Both the position numbers and the translations under genes were made by a program. 32,767 nucleotides of DNA from Candidatus Obscuribacterales bacterium (GTDB lineage Bacteria > Cyanobacteriota > Vampirovibrionia > Obscuribacterales > Obscuribacteraceae): NCBI GenBank assembly GCA_020634035.1, contig JACKCM010000012.1:1-32767 (forward strand). Direction: 5' to 3'. The notes beneath the pieces were generated by a model. It did no database searches and was not told where the DNA came from. It saw only the letters and a list, made by a program, of their open reading frames with translations. Within the stretch, counting starts at the first letter, position 1. Each line of letters begins with the position of its first letter. Shown here in pieces: positions 1 to 6,543 of this stretch.

Positions 1-138
1 TCCTCATCCCCGGATGACACACCTGCAGGTGACTGAGATAACACTTTCGTGGCTGCAAAATTAGTTTCTTCAGGGGATTCGAATCTCGCGGATCTTCGAT
101 ACGTTAGGAGTATGGTCGGATCGCGGACAGGAGATTGT

Positions 139-456
139 ATGATGGACAAAGATAAGCTTGAGAAGCTGTTCAAAAACGTTTGCCTGTTTTTCAGGACGTA
201 CTTTCAAGACATCAGGGAGGTCGAAGCCAAGAAAGCAAATCTTGATAGTGCCCGAATCACCTCTACGAAGCTTCAGGCACTCAGGGTGAACCACGAACAG
301 AAACGATCTCACAAGCCACAACCACCCAAACCGGTACCTGATTGCTCGGTAAATAAACTGGGAACAGGTTCCGAAAACAGGAAGAAAAAACGAGAGACCG
401 CCTGGGCTCAGTTGAGTCACACTCGTCTAAAAGCTCTATCTAACTATGAAGGGTGA
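139..456 (+). CDS. Small basic hypothetical protein
   Basis: Unrecognised protein of 105 residues. The frame is open from a GTG at 49, but the ATG at 139 follows AGGAG at 129-133 with 5-base spacing and nothing comparable precedes the GTG, so I chose the ATG. The N-terminal third is amphipathic and helical-looking (DKDKLEKLF, then a short hydrophobic run VCLFF). The rest is lysine- and arginine-rich with a proline stretch (KPQPPKPVP), suggesting a cytoplasmic, possibly nucleic-acid- or partner-binding protein. There is no signal peptide or membrane segment. An antisense frame at 70-420 is also open, which lowers confidence. The SD-start pairing is the main evidence that this strand is the real one. 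Confidence 0.45.
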   Translation: MMDKDKLEKLFKNVCLFFRTYFQDIREVEAKKANLDSARITSTKLQALRVNHEQKRSHKPQPPKPVPDCSVNKLGTGSENRKKKRETAWAQLSHTRLKALSNYEG

Positions 457-517
457 CTCGTCTTCTTGATTTCAACCTCCGGTCCCCGGCCATGATCTGT
501 AATTGCCTCGACTGATC

Positions 518-553
518 GAATTAGAATTCGGATTCGAATTAGAATTCGGATTC
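518..553. repeat. Perfect 18-bp tandem duplication upstream of a promoter
   Basis: GAATTAGAATTCGGATTC occurs twice head to tail at 518-535 and 536-553. Each unit holds alternating GAAT and ATTC half-sites, so the block can be read as a ladder of short inverted repeats. It ends 14 bases before the putative -35 of the gene starting at 631, a usual place for activator sites. Confidence 0.8.
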
Positions 554-567
554 AGACTGGTGTACTC

Positions 568-596
568 TTAGAAAACCGCTCAGTTTTTTCTATAAT
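568..596 (+). promoter_or_regulatory. Sigma-70-type promoter
   Basis: TTAGAA at 568-573, a 17-base spacer, and a perfect TATAAT at 591-596. The longest-frame ATG (595) lies inside this -10, so translation must start further downstream. Transcription would begin near 603, ahead of the ATG at 631. The -35 matches the consensus only weakly. Confidence 0.6.
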
Positions 597-630
597 GGGT
601 GCTCACCAGTCAGGTCAGTCGAGGCTTTTT

Positions 631-2805
631 ATGAACTATGGCAGGGTCGGATTACTTATTCTTACTTTCTTATTTTTCAACGGAGGCTCCATCGAAGCCC
701 TGGAGATGCCAGTGCTAGGTCGCTCTACCGGCGGTGCTGTTCCGGATCTCGGGCTATCTGCGTCAAAGCTGAGCTGGTCTGTTATCGAACGAGAAGTTGC
801 CGATTGTATATTAAATGAAGGGCTCTCAAAGTGCATTGACAGTCTTACTTCCGATCCAGAGGCTACTGACGCTGCTGAACTATTGAGACGGTTCGAGTTC
901 TATAGACGGGCCGGGGCGAATGACAAATTGAAAGTTGTCATTGAAGAGCTCAGAAATTGTGATCAGGACCTTGATCAGGATCTACTTTCTAATATGGCGG
1001 CGGTTCTGATCGAGCGACAAAGTTGGTGCTCCGTAGACCACTTCTTGAGGATATTCCCTCAGGCTGCGCCCGAAAATGCTCATGACTTAGTATTACATCA
1101 GATTGAAAGTCTCTCTGGTAAAACCTCTTCGCATCAGGAACGCGCTGAATTAGATAAATGGTTCGATCAATTATCCGGTCTTGATCAGTCAAAGCCTTCT
1201 TTGATTTGGCTGAGAGAATATCTGCAGTTTTTGGAGGAGAAACAGCCAGAATCTGTCGATACTGTAATGACTAAACTGGCTGACATTGTTCGAGATAATC
1301 CGGACAATTTTGAGTATGCCTCCGTTTATGTTTCAGTCTTATCCGAATTTCAGCCTAAGGAGAAGGAGAAGCAAAAGCAAAAGCAAAAGCTATCCTGGAT
1401 GGTGGAGAAGCTGAATTTGCCCGGTGTCTATCAGAACTATAAGTTTGGGGAGTTGCTTACTCCGGTATCGGCCGCGGAGGCAGTAAAATTTTATCGAAAG
1501 GCACTGACCATGACCCTGAATGCTCAGGACCTGAAAGTCATGGATAAATACCTTCGCAGTTTTGCTTCTGTCTATTTACCCGAGACAGTCAGGGAAAGGG
1601 CGGAAGAAGAGCTCAGGCTCTGGGCCAGAGCCGGGCTTGCCCGGGCTCTCAAAGAGTCGGGCGATGTCAGAGGAGCCTACAAAGAGCTGGTATCACTATC
1701 CAAAGTGAATAAGGTCGGTATGCCGGTCTATGCCCTGACCGAACTGGCTGGGCAAGTGCAGTCATCCCTAGGGGATAGGTCCGAGAGAGCGCTTGAAAAG
1801 CAAGTGCTTGAATCTGAGCGTGCCTGCGGTCACTCTTTCTCTTATTGGCTTTCCAGGGCCAACTTTTTTGAAGGAGAGGGTAATCGAGAGATGGTAGAAA
1901 AGGCCTATGCCCGGGCGATGGCTTTGACTGATTTAGGCGGCTCCACCAGAGTCATCTATAGCAGAGTTTCGGTGGTATCGGCTTATAGCAAGTTTCTCAA
2001 AAGAAGCAGATCTGGGCAAGCGGCGCTTGCTTTTCTCTGGAAAGAGTTCGATGCCAGCAAGAACATCCGATACCGGGGACGGTTGCTTGATTTGATCTTC
2101 TCCTATCCTGAACAAGTCGATCCTTCTTACAGACCTGCTTCAGATCAAAGGCTCTTCGAGTATCTGGAGAGTAGCAGTGCCTGGAAGAAAACAGAAAAGG
2201 TACTGGTGGAGAAGATTCTCAAGGATGCTTCTTCCTCTGAGGTTTTGATGGAGACTATCGTCAACCGCCTTGGCAAGCTGGCAAAGGGCTCCAGTTCAGA
2301 ATCGCCAGATTATTCAAGGACCGCGTCCAGTATCGATTTAAATAAAGCAATTATTCTGGGGGATGCATTTATCAGGTTCAAACGAGGAAAAGAGGCAATT
2401 TCGTTGTTAGAGGCTGTTGAAACCGCAGAAGAAAACAAACATCAGTCGAAAGAGATAGATCGTTTGCGTTTCGAAGCCTGTCTTTCTATCGACGACTGGC
2501 GTCGGGCTAAGGAGCTATGGAAGGACGCTGCGGTAGACATGGCGCCGCTGTCTCTTTCGAGCTGGGCCGGTCGCATTGCCCTTGGTGCGGCGCGGAGCGG
2601 TGATAAAAATGATTCTATGAGTCTTTGGCGATTTAAAGATGAAATAGACAAGACCGATCTGTCTACCTTGAAAGCACTGGCGCACCATGGTCTGAAGTCT
2701 GAGCTGGAAGAATATTACCGACTGGATAGTATCAAGAATTCGGACCTTGAACCGGACTATATAAAGTCGGCGCGGATGATACTGACTTTGAGTCAGTCGA
2801 ACTGA
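631..2805 (+). CDS. Secreted alpha-solenoid (TPR-like) protein
   Basis: A 724-residue exported helical-repeat protein of unknown role. The ATG at 631 follows GAGG at 621-624 and opens a typical signal peptide: NYGR, a hydrophobic core VGLLILTFLFF, then a likely cleavage near SIEA. The mature protein is almost entirely amphipathic helices with TPR-like features, for example the 'GARSGDKND' and 'ALKESGDVRGAYKELV' segments and the 'KAYARAMALTDLG' pattern. This suggests a periplasmic or surface scaffold. There is a lysine/glutamine low-complexity patch (KEKEKQKQKQK) from about 1356 to 1390. No catalytic motif is visible. It converges on the kinase gene at 2815 with only 9 bases between the stops. 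An upstream start at 595 is excluded by the promoter. Confidence 0.8.
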   Translation: MNYGRVGLLILTFLFFNGGSIEALEMPVLGRSTGGAVPDLGLSASKLSWSVIEREVADCILNEGLSKCIDSLTSDPEATDAAELLRRFEFYRRAGANDKLKVVIEELRNCDQDLDQDLLSNMAAVLIERQSWCSVDHFLRIFPQAAPENAHDLVLHQIESLSGKTSSHQERAELDKWFDQLSGLDQSKPSLIWLREYLQFLEEKQPESVDTVMTKLADIVRDNPDNFEYASVYVSVLSEFQPKEKEKQKQKQKLSWMVEKLNLPGVYQNYKFGELLTPVSAAEAVKFYRKALTMTLNAQDLKVMDKYLRSFASVYLPETVRERAEEELRLWARAGLARALKESGDVRGAYKELVSLSKVNKVGMPVYALTELAGQVQSSLGDRSERALEKQVLESERACGHSFSYWLSRANFFEGEGNREMVEKAYARAMALTDLGGSTRVIYSRVSVVSAYSKFLKRSRSGQAALAFLWKEFDASKNIRYRGRLLDLIFSYPEQVDPSYRPASDQRLFEYLESSSAWKKTEKVLVEKILKDASSSEVLMETIVNRLGKLAKGSSSESPDYSRTASSIDLNKAIILGDAFIRFKRGKEAISLLEAVETAEENKHQSKEIDRLRFEACLSIDDWRRAKELWKDAAVDMAPLSLSSWAGRIALGAARSGDKNDSMSLWRFKDEIDKTDLSTLKALAHHGLKSELEEYYRLDSIKNSDLEPDYIKSARMILTLSQSN

Positions 2806-2817
2806 TTTTAAAAATCA
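2803..2817. other. Palindrome holding both convergent stop codons
   Basis: TGATTTT-A-AAAATCA is a perfect 15-base dyad. Its left end is the TGA stop of the plus-strand solenoid gene and its right end is the TGA stop of the minus-strand kinase. It is AT-only apart from the ends and too weak to be a convincing terminator stem. It may be coincidental. Confidence 0.6.
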
Positions 2818-3774
2818 AGTTCTCGATATCTGAGCTTTGAATCCCTGGGCTTCCAGTTCGCTTTGCAGTTTACTGGCGCTGAAATATCGATCATCGGGAT
2901 TTTTTGCAAGCATTTTTTTTAAGATCGGAATCAGCCTCGGGTCTTTGACCTCGGTTTCTACAGGAGGCTCTCGAGAGATATGGGCTCGCACCAGATCGAT
3001 CAGTCCCTGCTCGCGAAACGGAGGAAGACCTGTGAGCATCATATAGAAGACGCAACCCAGTGAATAGATATCGGAGCGATGGTCGAGCTCTTTTCTCATG
3101 CACTGCTCGGGGCTCATAAAAGTTGGAGTACCATATACGGTGTTTTCCATACTGAGATTGCTGTCGGTGTCATAGAGGCTTTTGGCCATGCCGAAATCGA
3201 TCAATTTAACCGTTCCACCGTCGATCATTATGTTTTGAGGTGAAATGTCTCGATGGATGATTCCTGTTCTATGGGCGTGAATGAGCGCTGCACATAGTTG
3301 CAAAACTATGGCTGCTGCCAGCTCCTCATCAAGTTTGCCACCGGCTGCTTTGACCAGGTCCGTCACCCTTTTGCCGGAGATAAACTCGGTCACTATGAAA
3401 GGGAAGCCCTCTTCACTGATCCAATAGTCTTGCATGGTGCAAATGTTCACATGGCTGAGTTCAGCAGCCAGCTTTGCTTCTCTTTTGAACCGAAGGAACA
3501 TATTCTCGTTGTCCTTCAGCTTTAAAAACATCACTTTGATCGCTACCGGTTTATCGAGCAGCAGATGGCGTGCTTTGTAGACCGAGGTATGTCTGGAATC
3601 TTTTATGGTCTCTTCGATTTTGTACCTTCCACCAATAACCTGACCGCTCAACCCTTTAGTGCTGCCAGAGAATTCATTACCGCCTTCTGTATGGCCGGAT
3701 GCGGAATTAGACTCTGATTCGGGCTCTTGTCCCGGGTTGTTGATGGAATTTGAAGTCATCTTCTTATAGTACAT
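2815..3774 (-). CDS. Ser/Thr protein kinase with degenerate glycine loop
   Basis: Hanks-type kinase of 319 residues: a 45-residue acidic Ser/Gly-rich N-terminal tail, then a kinase domain over about residues 50-312, with no membrane segment. Visible motifs are the VAIK lysine K80, the C-helix glutamate E99, HRDISPQN at 174-181 (catalytic D176, with Ser in place of the usual Lys), DFG at 193-195, SPEQ at 221-224 and the SDIYSLG helix-F aspartate D235. The glycine-rich loop is unusual: around 57-66 it reads IKDSRHTSVY and has none of the GxGxxG glycines. Catalysis may therefore be impaired or depend on unusual ATP binding, although all other key residues are present. It is divergent from the LRR kinase at 3922. 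Met1 was kept as the start, but Met6 is an alternative, since neither has a strong SD. Confidence 0.93.
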   Translation of the reverse strand: MYYKKMTSNSINNPGQEPESESNSASGHTEGGNEFSGSTKGLSGQVIGGRYKIEETIKDSRHTSVYKARHLLLDKPVAIKVMFLKLKDNENMFLRFKREAKLAAELSHVNICTMQDYWISEEGFPFIVTEFISGKRVTDLVKAAGGKLDEELAAAIVLQLCAALIHAHRTGIIHRDISPQNIMIDGGTVKLIDFGMAKSLYDTDSNLSMENTVYGTPTFMSPEQCMRKELDHRSDIYSLGCVFYMMLTGLPPFREQGLIDLVRAHISREPPVETEVKDPRLIPILKKMLAKNPDDRYFSASKLQSELEAQGFKAQISRT

Positions 3775-3810
3775 AAAGTTCTTGTGTACATAAAGAGATT
3801 TGACTTCTGC

Positions 3811-3829
3811 TTTATAAGAGTCACTCTTA
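3811..3829 (-). promoter_or_regulatory. Palindromic operator candidate over a minus-strand -10
   Basis: TAAGAGT-C-ACTCTTA (3815-3829) is a perfect dyad in the gap between the two divergent kinases. On the minus strand it overlaps a -10-like TATAAA (3816-3811) and would fill the promoter spacer of the kinase ending at 2815. It is about 54 bases upstream of the -10 of the plus-strand kinase, so one regulator could touch both. The -35 on the minus strand is poor. Confidence 0.45.
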
Positions 3830-3858
3830 AGCGCCGATAAAGCTGCCCCGGGGCTTTC

Positions 3859-3888
3859 TTGTGCGCTTACCGGACGGTGACATATAAT
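3859..3888 (+). promoter_or_regulatory. Promoter of the LRR kinase
   Basis: A perfect TATAAT at 3883-3888 is preceded at 18 bases by TTGTGC (3859-3864), a half-match to TTGACA. The predicted transcript starts near 3895 and supports the GTG at 3922 over the longer GTG at 3859. Confidence 0.55.
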
Positions 3889-3921
3889 ACTGGGTCTAGT
3901 CCGGGCGCGGGCGGAGAGTCA

Positions 3922-5868
3922 GTGCAAGATCAGAACCCAAAAATCGGTGGCAGATACATCCGGCTTGATCAAATCGGCCAGGGCGCAGTCGGCACCGTAT
4001 TTTTGTGTCAGGATCCGGTGATGGACAACCGGGTGGCTATAAAAATGCTCTCCGGTGATGCTTCCGGACAAGAAATGATGCGCTTTCAGCAGGAAGCAAA
4101 GGCGACTGCTCGGCTAAACCATCCCAATATCATTAAAGTTCTCGATTTCGGCGAATCCGGAGGAAAGGCCTACCTGGTCATGGAATATCTGGAGGGAGAA
4201 AGCCTGGAAAGCATTCTTGCCAGAAGAGATCTCTCTGTAGATGCGCTGTTGTCCATATTCTGCCAGGTTGCTGGAGGACTGGCCTATGCTCATAATCAGG
4301 GGGTATTACACCGGGACATAAAGCCATCGAACGTGATGGTTGTCAAAGATGATTATGGCAAGCCGCTCGCCAAGCTCTGTGATTTCGGCCTTGCAAAGCT
4401 TCAGTCTTCGGATCAAGAGCTGACCAGAACCGGAACGGCGCTTGGTTCACCGTCTTATATGAGCCCGGAGGGAGTCAACGGTGAAGAGCTGGATAAACGA
4501 GCAGACGTGTATTCGTTCGGGTGCATGCTCTTTGAGGGGTTGACCGGACGGCTTCCTTTTCTGGGAGAGTCGGCATTCGAAGTGATGATTATTCGTGCCG
4601 AGAAGGACGCGCCATCGCTTTTTGAAGCGACGGGGAAGGACTTTCCTGTAGAGGCTGAAGATCTGGTCGCTAAGTGTCTCGCCCGGGACAGAGCTGATCG
4701 ATATGAAAACATGGGCGAGATTGTGGAGATTCTCGAAGGCATCCGCGCCGGTGATCTCGCCGAATTAGATGTGGAGTTAGAGACCGAACCGGATACAGGT
4801 CCTCATTCTGATTCGAGAGGCGAATTTGAGAAAGACTCGGCTTTAGTCGAGGATGATGGCGCCGGTGCGATGGAGATCCCGGAATCAGAGATGCCTTTTA
4901 AAATCAAAGCATCGAGGCTGCCCGTAGAGATAGGTATCTTCCTTGCTTTGATTATCGGTGCTCTTCTAGTATTTCGCTATTTTGTGTTCGATGAAAAGCC
5001 GAAGGCTTATCAGAGCGACTCTAATAAATCCGATAAAAATCAGCAGAAAGTTCCGTCGACCTCTGTGGTCAGTATGGATGATTTTACTCCGAAAGAGAAG
5101 GTTGAACTCGCCGATGGTAGAGAATGGACCACTCTCTGGGGAGCGGTAACCGATAAGGATCTGAAGATTTTCAAAGGTCGCAAAGACATCAAATATTTAA
5201 AGCTGGTTTCAGATGACCTCTCCGGTGGTGGCAGTGTCGTCCTCAGCGATTTGCCTCTGCTTTCACTCGATTTGAAACAATCTGCACTTTCAGATCTCAC
5301 CATGGACAGTGTCGCCCATATCCAAAGCCTGGAGGAACTCAAGCTGGCCAGGGCTCTTGGTGTCACCAGAGAGAATATCGACCTTCTGTCGAAGCTGCCG
5401 CGGCTCAAGCACCTGACCCTGGATAACATCGATGTCGATGATAGCTGGATCTCTACCGTAAGCCGAATCAGTCATCTGGAGAGTCTCAGTTTGCGCCGCT
5501 GTGACAAACTCGAAGGAAAGACCATCGAAGAGCTCTCGGCTTTGAAAGAGCTGGAGATGCTCAATCTTTCTTTGAGCGGCTTCGCCCCGGAGAATATCAA
5601 AGGGCTCGCTTCTCTGTCACGGCTGAAGGTCCTTTATTTATCTGCTCTCGGTATCGAAGATAGAGATCTGACAGCGCTTTCATCGCTGAATTTGACCCAG
5701 CTCGATCTCTCCGACAATCGGCTTGGTGGCTCGGCGCTCAAGCAATTGTCCGGGATAAAGACTCTCAGAATTTTGAATCTGGGTGCCGCTCCTCATATCT
5801 CAAGAAAGGATGTGGCTGCTTTCAAGAGCCAGCATCCCGGTTGTGCAGTCGTCGGGGCTTTCCGTTAG
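3922..5868 (+). CDS. Transmembrane Ser/Thr kinase with C-terminal leucine-rich repeats
   Basis: A 648-residue receptor-like Hanks kinase. The GTG at 3922 follows GGAG at 3913-3916 and lies downstream of the TATAAT at 3883. The cytoplasmic kinase domain spans about residues 10-275, with GQGAVG (19-24), K41, E58, HRDIKPSN (130-137), DFG (154-156), SPEG and RADVYSFG all intact, so it should be active. An acidic linker leads to one membrane helix at about 333-356 (EIGIFLALIIGALLVF). The outer part, about 420-648, is a run of leucine-rich repeats ('LKYLKL', 'LEELKLA', 'LKHLTLDNI', 'LTQLDLSDNRL'), probably the ligand- or protein-binding sensor. The usual PASTA repeats are absent. A cytoplasmic kinase with a degenerate loop is transcribed divergently from the same gap, and the two may form a signalling pair (inference). 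Confidence 0.93.
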   Translation: MQDQNPKIGGRYIRLDQIGQGAVGTVFLCQDPVMDNRVAIKMLSGDASGQEMMRFQQEAKATARLNHPNIIKVLDFGESGGKAYLVMEYLEGESLESILARRDLSVDALLSIFCQVAGGLAYAHNQGVLHRDIKPSNVMVVKDDYGKPLAKLCDFGLAKLQSSDQELTRTGTALGSPSYMSPEGVNGEELDKRADVYSFGCMLFEGLTGRLPFLGESAFEVMIIRAEKDAPSLFEATGKDFPVEAEDLVAKCLARDRADRYENMGEIVEILEGIRAGDLAELDVELETEPDTGPHSDSRGEFEKDSALVEDDGAGAMEIPESEMPFKIKASRLPVEIGIFLALIIGALLVFRYFVFDEKPKAYQSDSNKSDKNQQKVPSTSVVSMDDFTPKEKVELADGREWTTLWGAVTDKDLKIFKGRKDIKYLKLVSDDLSGGGSVVLSDLPLLSLDLKQSALSDLTMDSVAHIQSLEELKLARALGVTRENIDLLSKLPRLKHLTLDNIDVDDSWISTVSRISHLESLSLRRCDKLEGKTIEELSALKELEMLNLSLSGFAPENIKGLASLSRLKVLYLSALGIEDRDLTALSSLNLTQLDLSDNRLGGSALKQLSGIKTLRILNLGAAPHISRKDVAAFKSQHPGCAVVGAFR

Positions 5869-5916
5869 GCTGCCAGCGAGATAGTCGATTAGGTTAGACC
5901 GCTTTTTTGTGTATCA

Positions 5917-5922
5917 TATAAG
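5917..5922 (+). promoter_or_regulatory. -10 element of the TPR/GT-C pair
   Basis: TATAAG at 5917-5922 lies 17 bases after TTAGAC (5894-5899), with translation starting at 5947. The -35 is weak, but the TTAGA-N17-TATAA layout matches that of the promoter at 568-596. Confidence 0.4.
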
Positions 5923-5946
5923 TGTCTTGCAGAAAGAGTCGAGAGT

Positions 5947-6543
5947 GTGAAATCTACTGCCGCAATCTCTTTTGCCCTTACCCTATGGCTGAGTTTCCAC
6001 TCAGCCGCAGGAGTTGCAATAGCCAAGCCTGCCCGAGCCAAGGTCGACCAGGAGCTGAATAAAGCCGGATTTTATCTGAGCACCAATCGTCATGACAAAG
6101 CCTATACTCTTTATCAGAATTATCTGAAAAAACATCCTGACTCCGGAGAAGCGAGAGCCGGTCTTGCCTGGATAATCTTTCAGAGTCGAGGATTCAACAA
6201 AAATGCCGTGCCGGAAGCTCTGAAAGAAGCTGAAAAAGCGGTCAAGCTGTCGCCGAAAAGCCCTCTGGCACACAATGTGCTCGGAGCTATCTATTTTTCT
6301 CTGGGGCGAGTGCCTGAGGCTCAGCAAGAGTTTCGTACCGTTATAGCGATAGATCCCCGCAGAAAGTGCGGGGGCTGTGGAGACATCTCAGGGCTTCTTT
6401 ATGCCGGAACTCCATTGGATCCACGCATGACTCGTCCCGGAAACCAGGGCAAATCGGTGGTCAAGCCGCTGCCTACCCAGAAACAAATATCGAAACCGCA
6501 ACAGAATATCAGCCCGAAAACAAAAGCGAGTGGCAAAAATTGA
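5947..6543 (+). CDS. Exported TPR protein upstream of a GT-C enzyme
   Basis: A 198-residue protein starting at GTG 5947 behind a GAG-containing weak SD. A signal peptide covers about residues 1-26 (hydrophobic core ISFALTLWLSF, cleavage near AIAKP). Three TPR-type units follow at about 35-140: 'GFYLSTNRHDKAYTLYQNYLKKHPDS', 'GEARAGLAWIIFQ...', and 'AHNVLGAIYFSLGRVPEAQQEF...DP'. A CGGC motif sits just after the last unit, and the tail is Lys/Pro/Gln-rich and disordered-looking. Its TGA overlaps the probable TTG start of the glycosyltransferase, so the two are likely translationally coupled. TMTC-type glycosyltransferases normally carry TPRs in the same chain, so this protein may be the detached TPR half (inference). 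Confidence 0.85.
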   Translation: MKSTAAISFALTLWLSFHSAAGVAIAKPARAKVDQELNKAGFYLSTNRHDKAYTLYQNYLKKHPDSGEARAGLAWIIFQSRGFNKNAVPEALKEAEKAVKLSPKSPLAHNVLGAIYFSLGRVPEAQQEFRTVIAIDPRRKCGGCGDISGLLYAGTPLDPRMTRPGNQGKSVVKPLPTQKQISKPQQNISPKTKASGKN

